DNA from: Eubacteriales bacterium
Lineage (GTDB): Bacteria; Bacillota_A; Clostridia; Christensenellales; Aristaeellaceae
Assembly (NCBI GenBank): GCA_029974855.1
Contig: JARKQO010000029.1
Coordinates: 1 to 9,832 of the forward strand
Length of the DNA stretch: 9,832 nucleotides
Direction of reading: 5' to 3'
Each line of letters starts with the position of its first letter. The stretch's first letter is position 1. Below, piece after piece: positions 1 to 5,832 of the stretch. The notes under the pieces were generated by a model. That model had not been told where the DNA came from and did not search any database. It was given only the letters and a program-made list of their open reading frames with translations. The position numbers were made by a program, and so were the translations under genes.

Positions 1-1055
1 TGGCGCTTTACGGAGCGGTCCAGGTTGGCCTGGTATTCCGCCACCATGCGGTTGAAGCTTTTGGACAACCTGCCCAATTCGTCCTCCCGGTCCGTTTGCA
101 GCTGAACGCTGAAATCCCCCCGCTCCACCTCGCCCATGGCATGGCTGAGGGCCTGCACCGGATGGGAGAGATGGCGGCTCAGGAGCCAGGCGCCCCACAG
201 GCACAGCACCAGGCACAGCGCCCCGATGACGGCGCTGATGGCGTAAAAGGTGGTGATGAGGCCCCTGGTAAAGGTCTTGGGCTTTTGGAGGACCAGGAAA
301 AACCCCGTTTCCTCCTCCCTGGAAACGTGGAAGTGGAACTCGTCCCCCACGCCGGAGAGGGGCTTGCCCTCCCAAAGCTGCCGCCGCAGCACCGCCACCA
401 CCGCCTCCCCCTGGGAGGGCTGGGAGTGGTAGATGGGCCGCCAGTAGGGGTCCAGCAGCAGGATGTTGGAGGCCGTGTCGTTCAGGCTGGAGAACAGCCC
501 GTCCAGATGGGCTTCCGTCATGGAAAGCACGATATAACCGAAGGGATCGCCCCCAGCCTCCCGCAGGGCCAGGGCTCCCTCCAGGGCCGTATGGCCGTCA
601 CCCAGGGCGTAGGCCATACCGTCCTTTTGGGCCGCCGCCCGCAAAACGCCCCAGTCCACAGGCAGCGTTTCCCCGGGCAGCATCCCGCCCACCCCGTAGC
701 GGCAGACCCCATCGCTGTCAAAGAGGCCCAGCCGGGCGCTGCTGTGCAGCCCCGCCGAGGCGGCAAACAGGGCTTGATACACCTGGCCCTGCTGGCCGCC
801 TGCGGTGAGCGCGCCGCGCACCGCGTTGTTGTCCGCCAGGGAAGCCGCCGCCCCCTCAAAGGTCTGGAACAGGGAGCCCATGTCCTGCCGCGCGGCGCTC
901 AGCTGCTGCCGGGCCTGCTCCGCCAGCTGGCTTTCGCTCCAGGCGATGATCAGCGGCAGCATGATCACGTCGCAGATCAGCAGTGGCAGAAGGGACACCA
1001 GCAGCACCGTAAAAAAGATGCGGATTTTGAAGGAACGGCGAATCCACTTCTTCAT
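1..1055 (-). CDS. Sensor histidine kinase, N-terminal part (partial at left edge)
   Basis: The frame stays open from ATG at 1055 to the window edge, giving 351 residues with no stop. The 3' end, including the catalytic kinase region, lies outside. Residues 1-12 are basic. A first membrane helix spans about 13-37, then an extracytoplasmic sensor region of about 230 residues (Cache-like by size and position; I cannot assign it by motif). A second membrane helix spans about 270-292. A HAMP domain covers about 293-350, visible as HPVQAL (P299), GDFSVQL, and EDELGRLSKSFNRM near the end. The HAMP-to-FNRM pattern running into a coiled stretch is typical of YesM/LytS-like kinases, which usually pair with an AraC-type response regulator. 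The start ATG overlaps the stop of the upstream solute-binding protein gene (ATGA), so the two are probably translated together. Inference: the lipoprotein binds a ligand and signals through this kinase. The family call rests on topology plus HAMP; the H-box and ATPase motifs are not visible here. Confidence 0.88.
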   Translation of the reverse strand, partial: MKKWIRRSFKIRIFFTVLLVSLLPLLICDVIMLPLIIAWSESQLAEQARQQLSAARQDMGSLFQTFEGAAASLADNNAVRGALTAGGQQGQVYQALFAASAGLHSSARLGLFDSDGVCRYGVGGMLPGETLPVDWGVLRAAAQKDGMAYALGDGHTALEGALALREAGGDPFGYIVLSMTEAHLDGLFSSLNDTASNILLLDPYWRPIYHSQPSQGEAVVAVLRRQLWEGKPLSGVGDEFHFHVSREEETGFFLVLQKPKTFTRGLITTFYAISAVIGALCLVLCLWGAWLLSRHLSHPVQALSHAMGEVERGDFSVQLQTDREDELGRLSKSFNRMVAEYQANLDRSVKR

Positions 1056-2065
1056 GGGGCGGCCTCCCTGGCAAGCTGGCTCCACAGGCTCAGGATGGCG
1101 CTTTTCTGGCTGCCTGCCCAGCGGATGTCGTACTCCATCAGCAGAAGCTCCTGGTCCCGGGACGGGGGAGCCGCCAGGTCGCTGCGCACCGAGCGCCGGG
1201 AATAGTCCGTGATCAGGCGCTTTTGCACGTCCCTGTCCAGCATGAAGGATAGGAAGAGCCTGGCGTTTTCCTCGTGGGCGCAGTTTTTGAGAATCGCCGC
1301 GCCGTCGGGCACGTCGCTGGTGCCCTCGGCAGGATAGCGCATGGCGATGTCCGCCCCGGCGGCGATGCCCTTCTTGGCCGTTTCCTCCAAAGTGACGCCT
1401 ATCAGGAAGCTCCCCTCCGCCACCGCGTCCACCACATCCCCGGAGCCGCTCAATACTCTGCCGTCCAGGTTGTGAAAAAACCGCCGCAGGGTTTCATCCT
1501 TGTCCATGGGCAGCGCCTGCAGCAGCGTTGCCAGCGCCGTATAGCTGGAGCCGGACACCTCGGGCCGGGCAAAGGCGATGTTGCCCTTCCAGCGGGGATC
1601 GATCAGGCTGCTCCAGCCTTCGGGAATCTCGTCCCCCACCAGCTTCGGGTTGTAGATCAGCACAATGGGCAAGGAGGAAAAGGGCAGCCATTTGCTGCCG
1701 GGCAGGTAGTAGCCCTCCCGGATACTGTCCATCTCCGGGGGAGCAAAGGCGGTGAAGTAGTCGCTGTACGCCTCCAGGCTTTCCACGCCGCCGCCGAACA
1801 TCAAATCCCCCTGGGGATAATCGCTCTCCGAGGCGATCTGCTCCAGCATTTCGGTGGTGCCGCCGCTTTCCACCTGCACCCAGATCCCTGTGCGCCCCTC
1901 GAACTCCTGCAAAATGGGCTTGTAGATTTCCTCCTTGTGGGAGGTATAGACCACCAGGCGCTTGTCCTCCCCGGGGGCATAGCCCGCTTCCGGCTGCCGG
2001 GGAGGAGCGGCGCAGCCGCACAAAAGCGCGAGGCACAAAAAAGGCAACAGGACCAAGCGCTTCAT
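1052..2065 (-). CDS. Solute-binding lipoprotein, Fe3+/phosphosugar-binding type; likely sensory partner of the adjacent kinase
   Basis: This is a 337-residue extracellular solute-binding protein. The signal peptide is MKRLVLLPFLCLALL followed by a lipobox LCGC, with C18 as the lipidated cysteine. The mature fold shows the family pattern: LVVYTSHKEEIYKPILQEFE at the start, then SGGTTEMLEQI, PQGDLMFGGGVESLEAY, the hinge region LPIVLIYNPKLV, IDPRWKGNIAFARP and SGSGDVVDAVAEG. Near the ligand pocket is YPAEGTSDVPDGAAI. I do not see the adjacent tyrosine pair typical of FbpA-type iron binders. The PgtC, AfuA and HptA members of this superfamily recognise phosphorylated C3 or C6 compounds, so a phosphosugar or other organic anion is a better guess than iron. 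I chose ATG 2065 over an in-frame TTG at 2086 because GGAGGGGG sits just upstream of the ATG and the signal peptide begins cleanly there. It is the first gene of a two-gene operon with the kinase (4-nt overlap). No permease or ATPase gene is beside it. Confidence 0.9.
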   Translation of the reverse strand: MKRLVLLPFLCLALLCGCAAPPRQPEAGYAPGEDKRLVVYTSHKEEIYKPILQEFEGRTGIWVQVESGGTTEMLEQIASESDYPQGDLMFGGGVESLEAYSDYFTAFAPPEMDSIREGYYLPGSKWLPFSSLPIVLIYNPKLVGDEIPEGWSSLIDPRWKGNIAFARPEVSGSSYTALATLLQALPMDKDETLRRFFHNLDGRVLSGSGDVVDAVAEGSFLIGVTLEETAKKGIAAGADIAMRYPAEGTSDVPDGAAILKNCAHEENARLFLSFMLDRDVQKRLITDYSRRSVRSDLAAPPSRDQELLLMEYDIRWAGSQKSAILSLWSQLAREAAP

Positions 2066-2166
2066 CTGTGTACCCCCTCCCCGCAAGGCACCGGGCTTTC
2101 GCGCGTGTGCCCGCGTTTTTATCCCCTGGCCCGCCGTTTCCCTATGATCAGCTATATTGTGACTTT

Positions 2167-2195
2167 AGTATACCCTATTTTTCCATGGTTGACCA
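2167..2195 (-). promoter_or_regulatory. Candidate promoter for the lipoprotein/kinase operon
   Basis: Read on the minus strand, TGGTCA (2195-2190, 4 of 6 to the -35 consensus) is followed after exactly 17 nt by TATACT (2172-2167, 5 of 6 to the -10 consensus). Transcription would start near 2160 and leave a leader of about 95 nt before the lipoprotein start. That leader is GC-rich, with no conserved structure I recognise. The -35 lies inside a CCATGG palindrome, which could be a regulator site. This is a prediction from sequence only. Confidence 0.5.
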
Positions 2196-2198
2196 TGG
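2183..2198. promoter_or_regulatory. Imperfect palindrome (two CCATGG units), candidate operator
   Basis: Two CCATGG hexamers are separated by TTGA. The 16-nt unit matches its reverse complement at 14 of 16 positions. It overlaps the candidate -35 element of the leftward promoter, which is where a repressor or activator of the lipoprotein/kinase operon would act. The bound protein is unknown. It could be the response regulator expected to be encoded next to the kinase outside the window, but AraC-type regulators usually prefer direct repeats. Confidence 0.35.
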
Positions 2199-2228
2199 AG
2201 GACTTTCGGGTTTGGCAGAGGACCCCTC

Positions 2229-2257
2229 TTGACAAATTGATCACAAAGAAATATATT
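2229..2257 (+). promoter_or_regulatory. Candidate promoter for the arsR-type regulator and the sulfur fusion gene
   Basis: A perfect TTGACA (2229-2234) is followed after 17 nt by TATATT (2252-2257, 5 of 6). Transcription would begin near 2264, giving a leader of about 75 nt before the regulator start at 2339. A second TATAAT at 2265-2270 has no good -35 at the right distance. The promoter is overlapped on its downstream side by an imperfect palindrome (2258-2275), suggesting autorepression. Confidence 0.65.
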
Positions 2258-2275
2258 AGCAAAGTATAATATGCT
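2258..2275. promoter_or_regulatory. Imperfect palindrome over the transcription start, candidate ArsR-family operator
   Basis: The 18-nt element begins AGCA, ends TGCT and has an AT-rich centre. It matches its own reverse complement at 14 of 18 positions. It starts one base after the -10 hexamer and covers the predicted start site, a usual place for an ArsR/SmtB-family repressor to block its own operon. The AT-rich dyad is consistent with sites of this family, but I cannot match it to a specific published consensus. Confidence 0.45.
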
Positions 2276-2338
2276 TATGAAGCGGAGTATCTGAAACGGA
2301 AACCCCAAGGAGCCATCCATAAGGAAAGGAACAGGAAG

Positions 2339-2629
2339 ATGGAACACAAAGCCAGGCAAATCGCCCGGTTGCTGAAGGTGCTTGCCAACGAGCACCGGCT
2401 GCTGATCCTCTGTGAGCTCATCAAGGGGCCCAAAACCGTGGGCAGCCTTGGGGAGAGGATCGCCAGCATCACCCAGTCCGCCCTGTCCCAGCATCTGGCG
2501 CTGCTAAAGGCCCACGGGATTCTTGACAGCTCCAAGGCAGGCCAGAGCGTTACGTATTTTGTGGTGGACAGCCGGGTGGGGGAAATCATCGCCGCGCTGA
2601 AGGAGCATTACTGCGACGATGGGGAATAA
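2339..2629 (+). CDS. ArsR-family winged-helix repressor, probable SqrR/BigR-type persulfide sensor
   Basis: This is a 96-residue winged helix-turn-helix protein of normal ArsR/SmtB length. The family features are KVLANEHRLLILCEL in helix 2, the recognition helix region TQSALSQHLALLKAHGIL, and the wing around GQSVTYFVV. The metal-binding ELCVC motif of arsenic sensors is absent. There are only two cysteines, C25 in the helix after RLLIL and C92 near the C-terminus in EHYCDD. They are 67 residues apart. In SqrR (C41/C107) and BigR (C42/C108) the equivalent pair is 66 apart and forms a polysulfide bridge in response to reactive sulfur species. The start ATG has AAGGAAAGGA 8 nt upstream. The next gene, 31 nt downstream, encodes a multidomain sulfur transferase, which fits a sulfur-responsive repressor. 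The family call is firm; the ligand is inferred from cysteine placement and context. Confidence 0.93.
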   Translation: MEHKARQIARLLKVLANEHRLLILCELIKGPKTVGSLGERIASITQSALSQHLALLKAHGILDSSKAGQSVTYFVVDSRVGEIIAALKEHYCDDGE

Positions 2630-2660
2630 ACGTCTCAAAGGGACGACAGGAGGATTCGGG

Positions 2661-5117
2661 ATGGGCAAAAAGGTACTGATTGTGGGTGGAGTGGCGGGGG
2701 GCGCAAGCTGCGCGGCGCGCCTTCGCCGCCTGGATCAAACGGCGGAGATCATTCTGTTCGAGCGGGGGGACTATATCTCCTATGCCAACTGCGGCCTGCC
2801 CTACCATGTGGGGGATGTGATCAGGCAGAGGAGCTCCTTGCTGCTGCTGACCCCGGAAAACATGCGCGCCAAGTATAACACGGACGTTCGCATCCGGCAG
2901 GAGGTCACCGCCATTGACCGGGCCGCCAAAACCGTTGCGGTGAGAAAGGCGGATACGGGTGAAACCTATACGGAAACCTATGATACGCTGGTGCTGGCCA
3001 CCGGCTCCTCCCCGGTAAAGCCCCCCATTCCGGGGATCGGTTCCAAGCGGGTCATGACCCTTTGGACCGTGCCGGACACCGACCGCATGCGCGCTTTGAT
3101 TCACGAGAACCATGCCAGACGCGCCGTGGTGGTGGGCGGCGGCTTCATCGGGCTGGAGATGGCGGAGAATTTGCGCCACGCCGGGCTTAGCGTAACGCTG
3201 GCGGAGGCCCTGGACCAGGTGATGGCGCCCCTGGATTTTGAGATGGCGCAGCTTCTGCACGAGCATCTGGCCCAGCAGGGCGTCGCGCTGCATCTGTCCG
3301 ACGGCGTGGCCTCCTTTCAGGAGGAGGCGGACCAGGTCGTCGTCACCCTGAATAGCGGAACCAAAATCCCGGCGGATCTGGTGGTTCTGTCCATCGGCGT
3401 GCGGCCCAACGGGGAGCTGGCCAAGGCGGCGGGGCTGGAGATGAACCCCCGGGGCGGCATTGTGGTCAGCTCCAACCTGCGTACCTCCGACCCGGATATT
3501 TACGCCGTGGGCGACGTGATCGAGGTGGAGGACTTTGTGAGCAAGGGCCGCGCCATGATCCCTTTGGCAGGGCCCGCCAACAAGCAGGGGCGCATCGCTG
3601 CGGACAACATTGCCGGGGGGAACGAAACCTATAGCGGCACCCAGGGCACCTCCGTGGCGAAGGTGTTTGACCTCACGGCGGCCTGTACGGGGCACAGCGA
3701 AAAGACCCTGGTGAGAAACGGCCTGGTGAAGGGCAAGGATTACGAGACGCTGCTTATCACCCAGAACTCCCACGCCTCCTATTACCCCGGCGCGGTACCC
3801 ATTACGATCAAGCTGGTCTTTTCCAGGGACGGCCAAAAGCTGTACGGCGCGCAGGTCGTGGGCGGCGACTCCGTGGACAAGCGCATCGACGTCCTGGCCG
3901 TGGCCATACGGCTGGGGGCCACTATGGGGGACCTGAAGAATTTGGAGCTGGCCTACGCGCCCCCCTACTCCTCCGCCAAGGACCCGGTGAACATGGCGGG
4001 GTTTGTGGCGGAAAACATCCTGTCCGGCAAGGTGGTTTTCGCGCCCTGGGACCTGGACGTGACGGCCCGGGATGTGGTGGCCCTGGACGTGCGGGAGGCC
4101 GCCGAGATCGAAGCCTACGCGCTGCCCAACCACAAGCACATCCCTTTGGGGGAGCTCAGGCAGCGCCTGGGGGAGCTGGACCGGAACGCCCAGATCGTCA
4201 CCTTCTGCGCCATCGGCGTCCGTTCCTACAACGCGGCCCGGATCCTGATGGAAAACGGCTTTTCAAACGTCAGGGTATATCCCGGCGGCACCCGGTTTTA
4301 CCAGTCTATGCACTATCAGGAAAGCGAAGTGACTCCCATGACCGCATCCCCGGTACACGACAGCGGCAATGTGGCCGCGCCGGCCGTGGCGGCCCGCATG
4401 CGCCTGGACTGCAGCGGCATGCAGTGCCCCGGTCCTATTATGAAGGTGTTTGAAACCATGAAGGATATCAAGGATGGCGAAGCCATCGAGGTCACCGCCT
4501 CAGACCCCGGCTTTGCCCGGGACATCGCGGCCTGGGCCCGCCGCACCGGCAATACCTTGGTATCCAACGACAGGCGCGGCGGCGAGTATGTGGCCCTGGT
4601 GCAAAAGGGCGGCGGCTCCGCAAAGCTGGCCATGTCCCACGCGGATAACGAGGGGAAAACCATCATCGTCTTTTCCGGCGATTTGGACAAGGTGCTGGCA
4701 TCCTTCATCATCGCCAACGGCGCGGCCTCCATGGGCAGGCCTGTCACCATGTTTTTCACCTTCTGGGGGCTCAACGTGCTCCGCAGGAGCCGGAAGGTCA
4801 AGGTGGACAAAACCCTGATGGAGGGCATGTTCGGCGTGATGATGCCCCGGGGCGCTTCCAGGCTGAAGCTGTCCAAGATGAATATGCTGGGAATGGGTAC
4901 CGCCATGATGAAGGGCATCATGAAGAAGAAAAACGTGTCCTCTTTGGAAGAGCTGATCCGAAAGGCCCAGGAAAACGGCGTGAAAATCGTGGCCTGTACC
5001 ATGAGCATGGATGTGATGGGCATCAAAATGGAAGAGCTCATCGACGGCATCGACTACGCCGGCGTGGGCACGTACCTGGCGGATGCGGAGGAATCCAACG
5101 TCAATTTGTTTATCTAG
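2661..5117 (+). CDS. CoA-disulfide/persulfide reductase fused to rhodanese, TusA and DsrE-like domains
   Basis: This 818-residue cytoplasmic flavoprotein probably reduces CoA-disulfides or persulfides with NAD(P)H and passes sulfane sulfur between its own domains. Residues 1-450 are a CoA-disulfide reductase: FAD motif IVGGVAGGASCAARL, active-site C44 in YANCGLPY, NAD(P)H motif VVVGGGFIGLE (from 156), FAD motif YAVGDV (281), and dimerisation region with AYAPPYSSAKDPV. Residues 466-550 are a rhodanese with loop CAIGVR (C516 to R521). An Ala-rich linker leads to a TusA domain (581-650) with CPGP (C589), preceded by C584. Residues 665-818 are a DsrE-like domain with IIVFSGDLDK, FFTFWGLNVLRR and C779 in ACTMSMDVMG. 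ATG 2661 was chosen over ATG 2619 because AGGAGGA lies 6 nt upstream and the FAD motif starts right after; 2619 overlaps the regulator gene. It is co-transcribed with the ArsR-type gene and ends at a terminator. Domain calls are firm; the exact substrate is not. Confidence 0.95.
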   Translation: MGKKVLIVGGVAGGASCAARLRRLDQTAEIILFERGDYISYANCGLPYHVGDVIRQRSSLLLLTPENMRAKYNTDVRIRQEVTAIDRAAKTVAVRKADTGETYTETYDTLVLATGSSPVKPPIPGIGSKRVMTLWTVPDTDRMRALIHENHARRAVVVGGGFIGLEMAENLRHAGLSVTLAEALDQVMAPLDFEMAQLLHEHLAQQGVALHLSDGVASFQEEADQVVVTLNSGTKIPADLVVLSIGVRPNGELAKAAGLEMNPRGGIVVSSNLRTSDPDIYAVGDVIEVEDFVSKGRAMIPLAGPANKQGRIAADNIAGGNETYSGTQGTSVAKVFDLTAACTGHSEKTLVRNGLVKGKDYETLLITQNSHASYYPGAVPITIKLVFSRDGQKLYGAQVVGGDSVDKRIDVLAVAIRLGATMGDLKNLELAYAPPYSSAKDPVNMAGFVAENILSGKVVFAPWDLDVTARDVVALDVREAAEIEAYALPNHKHIPLGELRQRLGELDRNAQIVTFCAIGVRSYNAARILMENGFSNVRVYPGGTRFYQSMHYQESEVTPMTASPVHDSGNVAAPAVAARMRLDCSGMQCPGPIMKVFETMKDIKDGEAIEVTASDPGFARDIAAWARRTGNTLVSNDRRGGEYVALVQKGGGSAKLAMSHADNEGKTIIVFSGDLDKVLASFIIANGAASMGRPVTMFFTFWGLNVLRRSRKVKVDKTLMEGMFGVMMPRGASRLKLSKMNMLGMGTAMMKGIMKKKNVSSLEELIRKAQENGVKIVACTMSMDVMGIKMEELIDGIDYAGVGTYLADAEESNVNLFI

Positions 5118-5155
5118 GCGGTTCTCAGCACAGAGCACTTTTCACGGGAACCAGT

Positions 5156-5195
5156 ACCGCGAATCCTCCAAAGGGGTTCGCGGTGTTTTTTGTTT
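5156..5195 (+). terminator. Rho-independent terminator of the sulfur operon
   Basis: A 12-bp stem (5156-5167 with 5173-5184, including two G-U pairs; core ACCGCGAA / TTCGCGGT) closes a 5-nt loop. It is followed by GTTTTTTGTTT. It begins 38 nt after the stop codon of the fusion gene and separates the sulfur operon from the purine operon. Confidence 0.92.
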
Positions 5196-5210
5196 GTTCC
5201 CGAAGGGAAC
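5196..5210. repeat. Perfect 6-bp inverted repeat with GAA triloop
   Basis: GTTCCC, GAA, GGGAAC forms a perfect short hairpin directly after the terminator T-tract and 9 nt before the first PurBox-like site. It lacks its own T-run, so it is not a second terminator in the plus direction. Its function is unknown and it may be incidental. Confidence 0.4.
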
Positions 5211-5219
5211 GCCTTGCGG

Positions 5220-5232
5220 ATATCCTTACATT
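5220..5232 (+). promoter_or_regulatory. PurBox-like site 1 (weaker half)
   Basis: The 13-nt sequence ATATCCTTACATT matches the Bacillus PurR box consensus AWWWCCGAACWWT at 11 of 13 positions, missing the central GA. It faces site 2 as an inverted partner 18 nt away. Bacillus-type PurR (PRPP-responsive) binds such divergent pairs, usually 16-17 nt apart. The consensus is from established knowledge; occupancy is inferred. Confidence 0.4.
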
Positions 5233-5250
5233 GTGGAAGATAATCATATA

Positions 5251-5263
5251 AACGTTCGGATTT
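5251..5263 (-). promoter_or_regulatory. PurBox-like site 2 (stronger half)
   Basis: Read on the minus strand, this 13-mer carries the full CCGAAC core and matches AWWWCCGAACWWT at 12 of 13 positions. It ends 5 nt before the -35 hexamer of the purine operon promoter, where a bound PurR dimer would hinder RNA polymerase. This is the better of the two sites. Confidence 0.55.
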
Positions 5264-5268
5264 TTGCG

Positions 5269-5297
5269 TTGACAGGGGCGGAGGATTGAGCTAGAAT
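5269..5297 (+). promoter_or_regulatory. Promoter of the purine operon
   Basis: A perfect TTGACA (5269-5274), a 17-nt spacer and TAGAAT (5292-5297, 5 of 6) form a strong vegetative promoter. Transcription would start near 5304, leaving a leader of only about 37 nt before purE. That is too short for a guanine/PRPP-type riboswitch with an expression platform, so control is more likely at initiation through the PurBox-like pair. Confidence 0.8.
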
Positions 5298-5340
5298 GGG
5301 AGATATTCATGCAGGAAACGCGAGGGAGGGAAGCCGTAAA

Positions 5341-5832
5341 ATGAAGAAGGTGGCCGTTGTGATGGGATCGGACAGTGATTTGCCCGCTTTGGGCCCCTGT
5401 CTGGAGACGCTGAAAAACATGAACATTCCTTTTGAGGCCCATGTGTACTCCGCCCACCGCTGTCCCAAAGAGACGGCGGATTTTGCTATGGGCGCGGCGG
5501 AGAAGGGCTTTGGGGTGCTGATCGGCGCGGCAGGCCGGGCCGCCCATTTGGCCGGGGCCCTGGCGGCCCACACGGTTCTCCCGGTGATCGGCGTGCCCAT
5601 CCGCTCCGGAGCCATCGCTGGGCTGGACGCGCTGCTGTCCACGGTGCAGATGCCCGAGGGGATTCCCGTGGCCACGGTGGCCATCGACGGGGCCCGGAAT
5701 GCGGCGCTGCTGGCGGCCCAGATTTTGGCCCTTCAGGACGGGGAACTGAGGCAAAGGCTTTTGGCACAGCGGGAGGACATGCGCAAGGCCGTGCTGACGA
5801 AGAACGGAAAGCTGGAGGGGTACGAAGGATGA
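5341..5832 (+). CDS. purE: 5-(carboxyamino)imidazole ribonucleotide mutase PurE (class I)
   Basis: A 163-residue protein of normal class I length. It converts N5-CAIR to CAIR in de novo purine synthesis. The motifs are [10 protein letters not shown] near the N-terminus (phosphate loop), SAHRCP with catalytic H39, the loop [10 protein letters not shown] (family form usually GGAAHLPG), and the C-terminal signature [12 protein letters not shown] followed by [27 protein letters not shown] rather than SAHK suits the class I mutase, which needs PurK made elsewhere in the genome. ATG 5341 is preferred over an in-frame ATG at 5296, because 5296 sits inside the -10 hexamer and would add a non-conserved tail; AGGGAGGG lies about 10 nt before 5341. 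It is the first gene of the operon and overlaps purC by 4 nt (ATGA). The Pro to Ala change in the HLPG loop is unusual but does not remove a known catalytic residue. Confidence 0.96.
   Translation: MKKVAVVMGSDSDLPALGPCLETLKNMNIPFEAHVYSAHRCPKETADFAMGAAEKGFGVLIGAAGRAAHLAGALAAHTVLPVIGVPIRSGAIAGLDALLSTVQMPEGIPVATVAIDGARNAALLAAQILALQDGELRQRLLAQREDMRKAVLTKNGKLEGYEG

Noticed and set aside
96..1205. Plus-strand open frame (369 codons) at the left end
   Set aside because: It opposes the kinase and lipoprotein genes, whose membrane helices, HAMP motif and ATGA overlap are clear on the minus strand.
1052..2065. Iron(III) transporter binding protein
   Set aside because: The tyrosine pair of FbpA-type proteins is not seen, and the partner gene is a sensor kinase, not a permease.
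2271..2294. Seven-codon upstream reading frame in the regulator leader
   Set aside because: It has no ribosome binding site and overlaps the operator-like dyad; chance is the simplest explanation.
2619..2660. Upstream start for the fusion protein
   Set aside because: It would overlap the regulator gene and add 14 residues before the FAD motif; the AGGAGGA site 6 nt before 2661 marks the better start.
2586..4139. Long open frame on the minus strand (517 codons)
   Set aside because: It lies opposite the fusion gene, is rich in His, Gly, Arg and Gln with no recognisable domain, and arises from GC-rich codon use on the other strand.
5296..5340. Upstream ATG for purE
   Set aside because: It lies within the -10 hexamer of the promoter, so it would not be on the transcript.
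5298..5340. Purine or PRPP riboswitch before purE
   Set aside because: The leader is only about 37 nt and shows none of the conserved junction elements.
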